64,000 nt of DNA from Clostridium lundense DSM 17049 (GTDB taxonomy: Bacteria; Bacillota; Clostridia; Clostridiales; Clostridiaceae): contig NZ_JHVC01000018.1 of NCBI RefSeq assembly GCF_000619945.1, forward strand, positions 9,182 to 73,181. Direction: 5' to 3'. Position numbers and translations under genes: made by a program. Position 1 is the stretch's first letter. Every line of letters starts with the position of its first letter. Positions 26,426 to 36,064 of the stretch are shown piece by piece. The notes beneath the pieces were generated by a model. That model was not told the origin of the DNA, searched no databases, and worked only from the letters and a program-made list of their open reading frames with translations.

Positions 26426-27769
26426 ATGAATTTTAAAAGATTATGCTCAAAAGTTATTATAGCAGTATTTATGACTACTGCTATAATAAGTGGAAGTATT
26501 TCACAAGTGAAATGTGCAGAGATGACTGAGGGTAACTTAAAATCCAAGGTAGTACCTTTAAGCACTGTAAAGGCTGGAAATGGATTTCATGATCTTAATT
26601 CACTTCAAACTATTTTAAAGGATAAAAAGATTGTTGCAGTTGGAGAGGCTACTCATGGAACTAAGGAATTTTTTCAAATGAAGCATCGTATGTTTGAGTT
26701 TCTAGTAGAAAAAATGGGGTTTAGATTATTTGGTATAGAAGCAGCCTTTGGAGAATGTAGAGCGATTAATGATTACATTCTTTATGGAAAGGGAAAAGCG
26801 GAAGATGTTGTTAAAGGTATGGGATTTTGGACTTGGTCAACTAAGGAAGTAGTGGATATGGTACAGTGGATGAGAGCATACAATGAAGATCCTAAACATA
26901 AAACTAAAATAAAATTTTATGGATTTGATATGCAATCAGCAAATAGAGATAAAGAAATTATATTGAATTATATGAAAAAGGTGGATAATAAATCTTTAAA
27001 AAATTATAATGATAGTTTAGCCAAATTTAATGATTATAACATAGCTTCATTTAATGTAAATGAATTAACCACAATTAAAAATAAAGCTCAGGCATTAGGT
27101 ACTGATTTTGAAAAGAATAAAAATCAATATATTTTAAAATCATCAAAAGGTGAATATGAAATTATACAACAGCATTTAAATATTATTAATCAATGTTTAG
27201 ATTTAACAATAAAAAATAAGGGATTTATGGCCAATGGTTCAAGGGTTAGAGATTATTATATGGCCCAAAATGTTAAATGGATATTGAATTATGAAAAACA
27301 ATTTGGAAATGATAAAATAATGCTTTGGGCACATAATGGACATGTAGCAAAGAAGTTCCCTAGTTATGTTTCTATGGGACAAAACTTAAAGACAATATTT
27401 AAGGATGATGTTTATGTTATAGGACAAGAATTTTACAAAGGAAGTTTTAGAGCAGTTCCACATTCAATTTTTCCAACATCAGGCCCCAATAGTAGTAGAC
27501 TTAAAGAGTTTAATATAGAAAGCTCTTACTCAAACACATTTGCATATAAACTTGAAAAGGCTAATGTACCATTATATTTCATTGATTTTAAAGAAGCTTC
27601 AAAAGACAAGGATATTGATAAATGGTTATCTGAAAATCAGCTTGTTCATGAAATAGGAGCAACATATTCACAAATATTTCAAAGTATGTCTTTATGCCCG
27701 CAAGTTCCAAAAGAAGCATTTGATGGAATCATATTTATAAGGGAAACATCAGCAGCGGTAGGAATATAA
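26426..27769 (+). CDS. Erythromycin esterase-family secreted protein
   Basis: 447 residues. A Sec signal peptide (about 1-30) is followed by the EreA/EreB-like fold: GEATHGTKEFFQMKHRMFEF (about 72-91), FGIEAAFGECRAINDYI, MLWAHNGHVAKK with its conserved histidines, and GQEFYKGSFRA. Known members open macrolide lactones, but most clostridial members are uncharacterised, and the export signal argues for another extracytoplasmic substrate. It follows the DUF3267-like gene by 29 nt. Confidence 0.85.
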   Translation: MNFKRLCSKVIIAVFMTTAIISGSISQVKCAEMTEGNLKSKVVPLSTVKAGNGFHDLNSLQTILKDKKIVAVGEATHGTKEFFQMKHRMFEFLVEKMGFRLFGIEAAFGECRAINDYILYGKGKAEDVVKGMGFWTWSTKEVVDMVQWMRAYNEDPKHKTKIKFYGFDMQSANRDKEIILNYMKKVDNKSLKNYNDSLAKFNDYNIASFNVNELTTIKNKAQALGTDFEKNKNQYILKSSKGEYEIIQQHLNIINQCLDLTIKNKGFMANGSRVRDYYMAQNVKWILNYEKQFGNDKIMLWAHNGHVAKKFPSYVSMGQNLKTIFKDDVYVIGQEFYKGSFRAVPHSIFPTSGPNSSRLKEFNIESSYSNTFAYKLEKANVPLYFIDFKEASKDKDIDKWLSENQLVHEIGATYSQIFQSMSLCPQVPKEAFDGIIFIRETSAAVGI

Positions 27770-27793
27770 AAAAGTGCTATAAAGCACTTTTTT
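27768..27793. terminator. Bidirectional terminator between convergent genes
   Basis: AAAAAAGTGCT / AGCACTTTTTT, symmetric, with A and T runs on both sides. Confidence 0.88.
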
Positions 27794-29048
27794 ATATTTT
27801 GCTTATAGCTTTTGTTTTTTGTATAGCAGTATAAGCATTTACTAGTCCATAGCCAGAATAAATATCTTTACCTTTGGTTAAAATGTCTTTTGAGCTATTT
27901 TCTAGTAAAGATTTTATTTGTGCTGGAGAAAGGGTTGGATTTTCAGCCTTAATAATAGCTGCTATGCCTGATACTATTGGCGCAGACATACTAGTTCCAT
28001 CCCAAGCCTCATAGTTTCCATTTGGAACAGTACTTAGTACTCTTACTCCAGGAGAAGCAACTTCTATGTTTGAGCCATAATTTGAAAAGGCAGCCTTTCT
28101 TAATCTAGTGTCTACTGCTGAAACAGTAAAAGATTCTTTATCTCCAGCAGGAGTATATATATTACAATCGGTATTATCATTTCCAGCTGCAGCTACAGTA
28201 AATACACCTTTATCTTGTGCATAAATAAGAGCATTTTCTATGTCTGTATTCTTATCAACACATCCAAAGCTTAAATTAATTATATCTGCCCCTTGGTCTG
28301 TGGCATATCTTATTCCTTTAGCAATAATATCTGAATCCCCTTCACCATTTTTATTAAGAACTTTTATAGGGATAATCTTAACGTCTAATGTACCAACAAT
28401 ACCACATATACCTTGTTTATTATTAGCTTCAGCGGCTATAATTCCAGATACATGAGTTCCATGTCCATTATCATCAATAGGGTCACTATCTTCATTTACA
28501 AAGTCATAGCCTAAATTTTTTAATACTCTATTTTTTAAATCAGGATGATTATAATCTATACCAGTATCTAATACAGCAACTTTTATTTCTCTTTTTTGAC
28601 TTACTAATGTCCAGGCTTTTTCACTTTGTGTAGCTGTAATAGCCCATTGGTACTTGTAGCCAGGATCATTTATTTTTGCATTTTGCTGTGGATTTATATC
28701 TGGAATTTTAAAATCCTTTTTGATTGGTAATCTTTCAATAGGTTTAATTATTTTTATAGGGGTTGGATTTTGAATTTTTGTTATTCCTTTTAAGTTTCGT
28801 ATTTGTTTTTCTAATGAATTATTAGAAACAAACATGTACTTTCCGTTTTGAAGTTGAACAATTTCTACATCCTTAATTGAATTTCTTAGATTACTTGTAG
28901 TTCTTTTATTCATAGCTTGTACTGTTGTTTTGTCTTTAATATCATTTGTATTTCTTTCTTCAATTGATATTAATTTTTTACTAGAGTACCCGGCAAGTAT
29001 TATTGATAATGTAGCCATACAAATTATTGTTTTATTGAGCTTCATCAT
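27792..29048 (-). CDS. Subtilisin-family (S8) serine peptidase
   Basis: 418 residues. The catalytic triad is present: Asp in VAVLDTGIDYNHPDLK (about 155), His in DNGHGTHVSGIIAA (about 195) and Ser in GTSMSAPIVSGIAA (about 355), with oxyanion Asn in VAAAGNDN. An N-terminal hydrophobic segment ends ILAGYSSKK, where a lipobox would normally read LAGCSSKK. Residue 21 is Tyr (TAC, 28986-28988) where Cys is expected, so the protein is probably not lipidated. A propeptide-like region of about 110 residues precedes the protease domain. Confidence 0.93.
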   Translation of the reverse strand: MMKLNKTIICMATLSIILAGYSSKKLISIEERNTNDIKDKTTVQAMNKRTTSNLRNSIKDVEIVQLQNGKYMFVSNNSLEKQIRNLKGITKIQNPTPIKIIKPIERLPIKKDFKIPDINPQQNAKINDPGYKYQWAITATQSEKAWTLVSQKREIKVAVLDTGIDYNHPDLKNRVLKNLGYDFVNEDSDPIDDNGHGTHVSGIIAAEANNKQGICGIVGTLDVKIIPIKVLNKNGEGDSDIIAKGIRYATDQGADIINLSFGCVDKNTDIENALIYAQDKGVFTVAAAGNDNTDCNIYTPAGDKESFTVSAVDTRLRKAAFSNYGSNIEVASPGVRVLSTVPNGNYEAWDGTSMSAPIVSGIAAIIKAENPTLSPAQIKSLLENSSKDILTKGKDIYSGYGLVNAYTAIQKTKAISKI

Positions 29049-29300
29049 ATATGACCCCCTTTAATTATATATTTTTAAACTAAACAAATTGTATTAAATT
29101 AATCGTTTATTCGACATTATTTTTAAGTGTTAAGTTGTTAAAAATATATTAATTTATAGAATATACTTTTCAAATTAAATAAGTTCCTTAATAATCTTAA
29201 GAAAGATTTAAGGAAACTACTAAGGGATTGGAAATAGTTTTTTTATACGTTGTGCTATAATATTCATAGCTAAATTTTTCGGGGAGAAAGGTGAAGAAAA

Positions 29301-30866
29301 TTGGGTAAAAGAGACGTTTTACGAATTATAAGAAAAGACTATGAAGAAGGCATTGAAAAGAAAAGAAATTTTAAAAATATAAAAAAGTTTTTCGATATGA
29401 GTAAAAAAGAAGAGTATACCATTGATGATGAAACTTGGAGTGATATGGATATAGATAGGGTCTATGGAAAGATAGACAGAAGCTATACTACATTAGGTGA
29501 AGCAGCTTTATACTATATGTTAAGAAATCCATTAAGAGATGAGGAAAAGTTAAAGAATAGAGACAAGTTAATTCAAGAACTTAAAAGTGATGAGAAATTA
29601 AGAGAAAATCTTTCATACATATTCTTTAAGTTAGGAAGTGACCCGAAGAATACCTTTTTAGATATGATAGAAAGTGAGCTTGTAGTAAATAAATTTAAAT
29701 ATTATGTATATACCTTATTAGGTAAGGTATTCCCTATAATAGCTATTATTTTAACTATAATTTTTGGTGAAAGCTATGTGCCAATGATTTTCGTAGCTGC
29801 TGCTTTAAATATGATTATAAATCATAGAGAGAGAAATACAATTAAATCTAGAGGAATAGTATATTTAAGAGATATCATAAAGTCAGCTAAGAAAATATGC
29901 AGTACAAAAAATACTTCAATTAAAGGGTATACAGATGAAATAACAAGTAATCTTAAACATGTTAAGGATATAGACAGAAGTACATTTTTAATAGGAATTA
30001 TAAATATATGGGGAGGATTTTTTGAAGTTATTTCATTGTTATTTCTTGTGGAAGAGTGTGCTTATTATAAAGTATCAGGTGTTTTAAGAGAAAAAAAGGA
30101 ATATTTAATGAACATATTTTATATTGTAGGGGAACTAGAGGCAATACTATCTATGTCTGCCTACCAAAGTAGTTTAAAACAACCTTATGTAAAGCCAAAA
30201 TTTATAAATGAAGTTTCACTAAATATTAAGGAAGGAGTACATCCACTATTAGATAATCCAGTAGCAAATTCTATATCTATTAAAGACAAGGGCATAGTAC
30301 TTACAGGTACAAATATGTCTGGTAAATCAACTTTTTTGAGAATGTTAGGGATAAATATACTATTTGCACAAACCTTTTATTTTGCATTAGCTAAGGAGTA
30401 TGAAGCTCCGTTTTTTAATATAGTATCATCAATTAGTCCTAATGATGATTTAGCAAAAGGAAAAAGTTATTATATGGCTGAAGCAGAAGGAATACTTAGA
30501 ATAGTTAATGCTTTAAAAAAGGAATTACCTGTATTTTGTCCAATAGATGAAATATTTAGAGGAACCAACCCTATAGAGAGAATAGCTATGTCAGCAGAGA
30601 TACTATCATACTTAAATAATGGAAGAACTATTTCAATTGTAGCTACACATGATAGAGAATTAGTAGATATTTTAAAGGATACTTATGAATTCTATTATTT
30701 TAGTGAGGATGTTAATAGTAACGATGGATTAACTTTTGATTATAAACTTAAAGTTGGAGTTTCACAAACAAGAAATGCAATAAGGCTTTTAGAGTATATT
30801 GGATATCCAAAAGAGGTAACAGAAAAGGCATATAAAAGAGCAGAAACTATTAAAGGATTTATTTAG
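29301..30866 (+). CDS. MutS-related ATPase with membrane segments
   Basis: 521 residues. The C-terminal MutS-type ABC ATPase has Walker A TGTNMSGKSTFLRML (about 334-348), an ABC-like region and Walker B PVFCPIDEIFRGTNP. The N-terminal and middle parts lack mismatch-binding domains and instead hold hydrophobic helices at about 140-175 and 232-255. This is the short membrane-associated MutS-like group, not MutS1/MutS2, and a repair role is doubtful. The start is TTG after GGGGAGAAAGG. DUF2809 follows after 4 nt. Confidence 0.85.
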   Translation: MGKRDVLRIIRKDYEEGIEKKRNFKNIKKFFDMSKKEEYTIDDETWSDMDIDRVYGKIDRSYTTLGEAALYYMLRNPLRDEEKLKNRDKLIQELKSDEKLRENLSYIFFKLGSDPKNTFLDMIESELVVNKFKYYVYTLLGKVFPIIAIILTIIFGESYVPMIFVAAALNMIINHRERNTIKSRGIVYLRDIIKSAKKICSTKNTSIKGYTDEITSNLKHVKDIDRSTFLIGIINIWGGFFEVISLLFLVEECAYYKVSGVLREKKEYLMNIFYIVGELEAILSMSAYQSSLKQPYVKPKFINEVSLNIKEGVHPLLDNPVANSISIKDKGIVLTGTNMSGKSTFLRMLGINILFAQTFYFALAKEYEAPFFNIVSSISPNDDLAKGKSYYMAEAEGILRIVNALKKELPVFCPIDEIFRGTNPIERIAMSAEILSYLNNGRTISIVATHDRELVDILKDTYEFYYFSEDVNSNDGLTFDYKLKVGVSQTRNAIRLLEYIGYPKEVTEKAYKRAETIKGFI

Positions 30867-30870
30867 TGCT

Positions 30871-31266
30871 ATGAGGTATGAACGTAATAGATTATTATAT
30901 GGAATTATGACAATAATTGTGGTTGCGTTAGGACTATATTCAAGAAGAATATCTTATGCCATACCTGACTTTTTAAATACATATTTAGGTGATGCTTTAT
31001 GGGCTTTAATGATTTTTGTTTTTATTGGATTTATTTTTAAAGTTATGGATACAAAGAGAGTTGCACTAATAGCAATATTATTTTGCTACTCCATTGAATT
31101 AAGCCAATTGTATCATGCTAGTTGGATAGATAATATAAGAAAAACAACTTTAGGTGGGTTAATATTAGGATATGGATTTTTATGGAGTGATTTATTGGCT
31201 TATGCTATAGGGATTGGCATAGGTATGATTATTGAAATTTTATATAAAACCCTTAGAGATAAATAA
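30871..31266 (+). CDS. DUF2809 membrane protein
   Basis: 131 residues with four hydrophobic helices. YSRRIS near the first helix, YLGDALWALMIFV and CYSIELSQLYHASWIDNIR are typical of DUF2809. Function is unknown. Its start is 4 nt after the MutS-like stop, so the two are co-transcribed. Confidence 0.85.
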   Translation: MRYERNRLLYGIMTIIVVALGLYSRRISYAIPDFLNTYLGDALWALMIFVFIGFIFKVMDTKRVALIAILFCYSIELSQLYHASWIDNIRKTTLGGLILGYGFLWSDLLAYAIGIGIGMIIEILYKTLRDK

Positions 31267-31334
31267 AAGATTAAAAAATATACTAGTTAATTTAATATTT
31301 TATAATAAGCTTAAGCAAAGAAAGGGATTTAGAA

Positions 31335-31922
31335 ATGAAAGAAAATATTAAAAATAAACTTAAAGATAAAAATTTTAATAAAAAAAGAAAAATAGCTGTG
31401 GGAGTAGCAGTATTTTTAGGAATAACATTTATGAGTCCATTTGTTAGAAAGAATGTTTTAGCTAATATTAAATTATTAGGAATTAGTATAGAAGAATTTA
31501 TTCAAAATAAAAGCAGTACACTTAAAGATTATAAAACTGTAATAGAAAAAGATGTTAAGCAAAATGATGTTTCAATAAAATTAAATGAATTTATATTAGA
31601 TGGTAATCAAGTTGTAATAAGTAGCACTATTAATTCTGATAAAGTAAAGTGGAAAGAGTCAGCAGTTGTGCTATCACCACAGATTTATATAAACGATAAA
31701 AATATTATGGCAGCTGGTGGAGGTGGAAGCTCTAAACAGAAGAAGATAGACGATTCTACCTGCAGTTTCCGTAACTTTTTAATATTAAATGATAAAGATT
31801 TAGCAAATTTGAAAGGTAATCTCCATGTGAAAATTGTATATGATACCATTTTTAATGGAAGAGATGAATTAAAAGGTAATTGGGCCTTTGAATTTAATTA
31901 TAATAAAGATAACATGAGATAG
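31335..31922 (+). CDS. Short DUF4179-like membrane protein
   Basis: 195 residues. A membrane helix is at about 20-37, then a DUF4179-like domain (VSIKLNEFILDGNQVVISST, KGNWAFEFNYNKD). It resembles residues 60-260 of the anti-sigma candidate at 24156 but lacks the rest, and has no sigma gene beside it. It looks like an orphan or truncated paralog. The SD AAAGGGA is moderate. Confidence 0.72.
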   Translation: MKENIKNKLKDKNFNKKRKIAVGVAVFLGITFMSPFVRKNVLANIKLLGISIEEFIQNKSSTLKDYKTVIEKDVKQNDVSIKLNEFILDGNQVVISSTINSDKVKWKESAVVLSPQIYINDKNIMAAGGGGSSKQKKIDDSTCSFRNFLILNDKDLANLKGNLHVKIVYDTIFNGRDELKGNWAFEFNYNKDNMR

Positions 31923-31942
31923 TTAATAAATTCATATTAAGG

Positions 31943-31971
31943 TTGACAAAGGAAAATGTAAGTGATATTTT
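31943..31971 (+). promoter_or_regulatory. Promoter of the FMN riboswitch-ribU transcript
   Basis: TTGACA (31943-31948), 17-bp spacer, TATTTT (31966-31971). Confidence 0.7.
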
Positions 31972-31990
31972 AGTAATGAAGTTATATAAA

Positions 31991-32103
31991 GTATCCTTCG
32001 GGGTTGGGTGAAATTCCCTATCGGCGGTATAGCCCGCAAGCCATAAGGCAGATTCGGTTAAATTCCGAAGCCGACAGTATAGTCTGGATGAAAGAAGGTG
32101 AAT
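31991..32103 (+). promoter_or_regulatory. FMN riboswitch (RFN element)
   Basis: The conserved RFN blocks appear in order: ATCCTTCGGGGTTGGGTGAAA, TCCCTATCGGCGGTATAGCC, GCAAGCC, CAGATTCGGTTAAATTCCGA, AGCCGACAGTATAGTCTGGA, TGAAAGAAGGTG. A terminator follows at 32153-32190 and then the riboflavin transporter gene. FMN binding should stop ribU expression by termination. Confidence 0.97.
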
Positions 32104-32152
32104 GAGTGTTATGTGCTTATTTTTAAATTTGTGCTATGCTTGTTTTGTTTGT

Positions 32153-32190
32153 AGTTCCCCCTAAGAATATTTAGGGGGTTTTAATTTTTT
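32153..32190 (+). terminator. Terminator of the FMN riboswitch
   Basis: The arms AGTTCCCCCTAA and TTAGGGGGTTTT are followed by a T-run, 50 nt after the aptamer. Confidence 0.85.
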
Positions 32191-32277
32191 GAATAAAACA
32201 GTATTAAAAAATTATTTTATATAAAACTCCATAGATTTTTATATAACTCTAATCTTAGGTAATTAGGAGTGATTTTT

Positions 32278-32844
32278 ATGAAAAGTAAAACAAACAAGAT
32301 AGTGAAAATGGCAATGTTGTGTGCATTATCAATTGTACTTATGTTATTAATAAGATTTCCCATTATTCCAGCAGCCCCATACTTAGAGTATGAACCTGCT
32401 GATGTACCAATATTAGTTGGAGGATTTTTATATGGACCGATATCAGCTTTAATATTAACTGTAGCTGTATCATTAATTCAATCACTTACTGTAAGTGCTT
32501 CAAGTGGGTGGGTTGGTTTTATTATGCATATAATATCAACTGGAACCTTTGTATTGGTTGCAAGTTTTATTTATAAAAAGTTCCATACAAATTTAGGCGC
32601 AACTATAGCTTTGATTTTAGGTTGTATATGCATGACTCTTATTGCAATACCTTTAAATTTATTTTTTACAGTACGATTTTGGGGTATTCCACATAAAGTA
32701 GTAGTAAACATGATTCCAACAGTGATTATACCATTCAATTTGATTAAATCAGGAATTAATTCTGTTGCTACAATAGTTGTTTATAAAGCAATAGAGCGTA
32801 TAATTTCTGTTGATAAACCATTTAATAAACAGATAGGCAATTAG
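32278..32844 (+). CDS. ribU: Riboflavin ECF transporter substrate-binding protein RibU
   Basis: 188 residues, six hydrophobic helices. It is the membrane S component that binds riboflavin and works with the shared EcfAA'T module. Family features are MAMLCALSIVLMLLIRFPII, YLEYEPADVPILVGGFLYGP and the central PLNLFFT region. I chose ATG 32278, 8 nt after TAGGAG; GTG 32269 overlaps the SD. The upstream FMN riboswitch supports the substrate. Confidence 0.95.
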   Translation: MKSKTNKIVKMAMLCALSIVLMLLIRFPIIPAAPYLEYEPADVPILVGGFLYGPISALILTVAVSLIQSLTVSASSGWVGFIMHIISTGTFVLVASFIYKKFHTNLGATIALILGCICMTLIAIPLNLFFTVRFWGIPHKVVVNMIPTVIIPFNLIKSGINSVATIVVYKAIERIISVDKPFNKQIGN

Positions 32845-32880
32845 CATTATATTAAATATAATATTTTATTCAAATAACAT

Positions 32881-32908
32881 AAAAGCTCTGGACTAGTCCA
32901 GAGCTTTT
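32881..32908. terminator. Bidirectional terminator between ribU and lysE-like gene
   Basis: The perfect palindrome AAAAGCTCTGGACTAGTCCAGAGCTTTT is too long to be chance. Confidence 0.88.
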
Positions 32909-32925
32909 AATAAATTGCAGGGTAA

Positions 32926-33534
32926 TTACACCTTTTTTAGAAGCATTTTAATACCAAAATATATTAATAAAAATCCAACAATTATATTTAATATTTGTAT
33001 TATGCTATTTGGGAAAAATTCTTTAGCAAAACTTCCCATTAAAGCTATTAGAGTTAAAAAGAAAACTGTAGACAGTAATGCTCCAAAGCCAAATGAATAA
33101 ATATCTGTTCTTTTCATATTTTCTTCTGCTACTTTGGTTGAAAATACACCTGCCCAAAAAATTATTGTAAGAGGATTTGAAGCAGTAAGAATTAATGCAT
33201 GAGCAAATACATTATTTGAATTGGATAGGTTTTGCAAACTTAAGCTTGGAAGAAAGTTAATATTAAATTGACCTAAAACTGTGCTGAATCCAAAAATTAG
33301 TAATATCATAGCACCAAATATTTTTAAACATATTCTTATATTCTTCTTATCAATAATTGAAGCTATTCCAAGGATGGCAACAATAATAAAAAGCGCATCT
33401 ATTAAAGCAACTCCCAGTACTCCAGTTTCTGCAATATAAAATCCTTTTAATGAGGACATTTGAAATATAAAAATACAAACAGGGCCTATAGCAAGCTGCA
33501 ATAGCATGCCAAATTTAAAACCTTCTAGAATCAT
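32926..33534 (-). CDS. LysE/RhtB-family amino acid exporter
   Basis: 202 residues, six membrane helices. The N-terminus FGMLLQLAIGPVCIFIFQMS corresponds to the LysE 'GxxxGPxxxxxxxxS' signature. It probably exports an amino acid or derivative; the substrate is not readable. Transcribed alone, convergent with ribU. Confidence 0.87.
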   Translation of the reverse strand: MILEGFKFGMLLQLAIGPVCIFIFQMSSLKGFYIAETGVLGVALIDALFIIVAILGIASIIDKKNIRICLKIFGAMILLIFGFSTVLGQFNINFLPSLSLQNLSNSNNVFAHALILTASNPLTIIFWAGVFSTKVAEENMKRTDIYSFGFGALLSTVFFLTLIALMGSFAKEFFPNSIIQILNIIVGFLLIYFGIKMLLKKV

Positions 33535-33785
33535 TTTGTCACCTACTTCTCCATTAGATTAATATTATTTAACATATAGTTCAATAATATATAAATTATG
33601 CATATAAAAAGTATATTATATAAATGCAGTAAAAACAATGATACTAAAAAGCATAGAAATTTATTGAGAGGTGTAAGTTGATTATTTTAGAGGTTTTCTG
33701 TGTTTTATCGGATAGACAATAATTTTATAAAAGGTAAAATTAAGGTAAGGGATAAACTATAGTATTAAAATGGGGAGGAAAAGAT

Positions 33786-34835
33786 ATGAAAAAATCTATT
33801 ATAAGCTTACTGTTTGTTTCAATGATAAGTATGGGACTAGTAGGCTGTGGTTCACAAAAAAGTAGTGGGGAAGTAAGTAAGCCTTCTGACGATAAGGTGT
33901 TAACCGTTTACACTGCACGTAGTGAAAGCTTAAATAATCTAGTAATTCATAACTTTGAAAAGGATACAGGAATTAAAGTAGAAATGGTAGTAGCAGGTAC
34001 AGGAGAGCTACAAAAACGTGTAGCATCAGAAAAAAATAGTCCTTTAGGAGATATATTATGGGCTGCTGATGAAACTATGCTTGCATCTTCTAAAGACTTA
34101 TTTATGAAATATGTTTCTCCAGAAGATGCTAACATGGGTGATGCGTTTAAAAATAAAACAGGATATTTTTCACCATGTTTTGCAGATCCAACAGTGTTTA
34201 TTGTAAATAAAGATTTAATTGGAAACATTAAAATAGAAGGTTTTAAGGACCTTTTAAATCCAGCTTTAAAGGGCAAAATTGCATTTGGTGATCCAACAAA
34301 TTCAAGTTCTGCATTCCAATCACTTATGGCAATGTTATATGCTATGGGAAAAGATGGAGATCCAATGTCTGAACAAGCATGGAATTTTGTAGATAAGTTT
34401 ATTGCAAATCTTGACGGTAAGATGTCAAGAAGTTCTGGTCAACTTCATAAGAGTGTTGCAGATGGTGAATATCCTATTGGTTTAACATGGGAAGATCCAG
34501 CAGCAAACTATGTTAAAAATGGAGCACCAGTTAATGTAGTATTTCCAAAAGAAGGAGCTATATTTCCTGGGGAATCTGTTCAAATTATAAATAATTGTAA
34601 GCATCCTGAAAATGCTAAGAAGTTTGTAGATTACTTACTTTCTGAAAAGACACAAAATGCAGTAGGAACTCAACTTACTGTTCGTCCGCTTAGAAAAGGA
34701 GCCAAGCTTGCATCATATATGGTGCCAATTGAGAAAATTAAAATTACACCTAATTATAGTGAAAGCTGGGTAGCAGAAAATAAAAACAAAGTAACAGCAA
34801 AATTTAATGAGCATCTTGAAAAATCAAAAAAATAA
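33786..34835 (+). CDS. ABC transporter substrate-binding lipoprotein (AfuA/FbpA type)
   Basis: 349 residues. Lipobox LVGC (Cys21) is followed by a type-1 periplasmic-binding fold (LTVYTARSESLNNLVIHNFE, GDILWAADETMLASS, GKIAFGDPTNSSSAFQSLMA). The family covers ferric-iron binders (FbpA), 2-aminoethylphosphonate and hexose-phosphate (AfuA/HptA) binders. I do not see the C-terminal Tyr-Tyr pair that FbpA uses for Fe(III), and the two-component system downstream is of the HptRS/YesMN kind. A phosphorylated solute is therefore at least as likely as iron. Confidence 0.85.
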   Translation: MKKSIISLLFVSMISMGLVGCGSQKSSGEVSKPSDDKVLTVYTARSESLNNLVIHNFEKDTGIKVEMVVAGTGELQKRVASEKNSPLGDILWAADETMLASSKDLFMKYVSPEDANMGDAFKNKTGYFSPCFADPTVFIVNKDLIGNIKIEGFKDLLNPALKGKIAFGDPTNSSSAFQSLMAMLYAMGKDGDPMSEQAWNFVDKFIANLDGKMSRSSGQLHKSVADGEYPIGLTWEDPAANYVKNGAPVNVVFPKEGAIFPGESVQIINNCKHPENAKKFVDYLLSEKTQNAVGTQLTVRPLRKGAKLASYMVPIEKIKITPNYSESWVAENKNKVTAKFNEHLEKSKK

Positions 34836-34858
34836 TAGACTCCCTGTAATATGGTAGA

Positions 34859-34911
34859 AAAAGAGGTATTAGGACTTTATGTAAAAGTATAGTCCTATGA
34901 TCCTCTTTTAT
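34859..34911 (+). terminator. Attenuator-type hairpin between binding-protein and ATPase genes
   Basis: The arms AAAGAGGTATTAGGACT and AGTCCTATGATCCTCTTT are followed by a weak T-run. Such partial terminators often leave binding-protein mRNA in excess. Confidence 0.65.
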
Positions 34912-34962
34912 ATCATATAGCCATTTAAACATTACTATAAACAAGAAAAAAAGGAGTAAATT

Positions 34963-36063
34963 ATGAGTGTTTCTATTAATATAGACAAAGTTATAAAAAA
35001 ATACGGCAATGATATTATTATTAATAAATTATCTCTCAATATAAAGCCAGGGGAACTGTTTACATTACTTGGACCATCTGGCTGTGGAAAGACTACATTA
35101 TTACGTATGATTATAGGTTTCAATTCTATAGATGGCGGTGAAATTAAGCTTGATGATAAGGTTATAAATAATATTCCTCCTGAAAAACGAAATATGGGAA
35201 TGGTTTTTCAGAACTATGCTATTTTTCCACATATGTCTGTTAAGGATAATGTAGCATTTGGATTAAAAAATCGTAAGGTGCCTAAAGCAGATATTGAAAA
35301 ACAGGTTGAGGAAATGTTAAAAATAGTAAAGATAGATCATTTAAAAGATAGAATGCCATCAAAGCTTTCTGGCGGACAGCAACAACGTGTGGCTTTAGCA
35401 AGAGCAATTGTTGTTCATCCAGAAGTATTGCTTATGGACGAACCATTATCTAACCTTGATGCTAAATTAAGAGTTGAAATGAGAAATGCGGTAAAAAAAA
35501 TACAAAACAAAATTGGAATTACTACAGTATATGTTACTCATGACCAAGAAGAAGCGCTTGCTATTTCAGATAGAATTGCTGTTATGTATAATGGGGTGAT
35601 TCAGCAGATTGGCAAGCCTAAGGAAATATATCAGCGACCAGCTAATATTTTTGTATCTACTTTTATTGGACTTTCTAATATCGTAGAAGGAACCATATCT
35701 ATTAATGAAAATGGAGAAAAGAAACTTGTGCTTTTAGAAAACTATCAAGTAACCATAAATAATTTAGACCTTTCAGTAACAGATGGGCAACGTGTTTTAA
35801 TATCCATTCGTCCAGAGGAATTTATTATTAATAGTAGTAATGGAGAAGGGATTAAATGTACTATTAAAAGTAGTGTGTTTTTAGGACTTACTACTCACTA
35901 TTTTGTAGAACTTCCTAATGGTGAAGAAGTTGAAGTAATTCAAAATTCAGATGTAGAAGACATTATTCCAGATGAAACTAAGGTAAGTCTTTCTGTAGAC
36001 CCTAGGAAAATAAATGTTTTCCATTATGAAAATAAATGTACTTTGATAAAAGAGGTGATTTAG
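34963..36063 (+). CDS. ABC transporter ATP-binding protein (FbpC/AfuC/PotA type)
   Basis: 366 residues. Walker A GPSGCGKTT (about 39-47), Q-loop FQNYAIFPHMS, signature LSGGQQQRVALARA (about 137-150), Walker B VLLMDEPLSNLD and switch His in YVTHDQEEA. The C-terminal TOBE-type regulatory domain spans about 240-366. It energises the adjacent two-domain permease; the permease start is 1 nt after this stop. Confidence 0.93.
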   Translation: MSVSINIDKVIKKYGNDIIINKLSLNIKPGELFTLLGPSGCGKTTLLRMIIGFNSIDGGEIKLDDKVINNIPPEKRNMGMVFQNYAIFPHMSVKDNVAFGLKNRKVPKADIEKQVEEMLKIVKIDHLKDRMPSKLSGGQQQRVALARAIVVHPEVLLMDEPLSNLDAKLRVEMRNAVKKIQNKIGITTVYVTHDQEEALAISDRIAVMYNGVIQQIGKPKEIYQRPANIFVSTFIGLSNIVEGTISINENGEKKLVLLENYQVTINNLDLSVTDGQRVLISIRPEEFIINSSNGEGIKCTIKSSVFLGLTTHYFVELPNGEEVEVIQNSDVEDIIPDETKVSLSVDPRKINVFHYENKCTLIKEVI

Positions 36064-36064
36064 A

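Noticed and set aside
26426..27769. Macrolide resistance gene
   Set aside because: Erythromycin-esterase family membership is clear, but the protein has a signal peptide and most such clostridial members have no shown resistance role.
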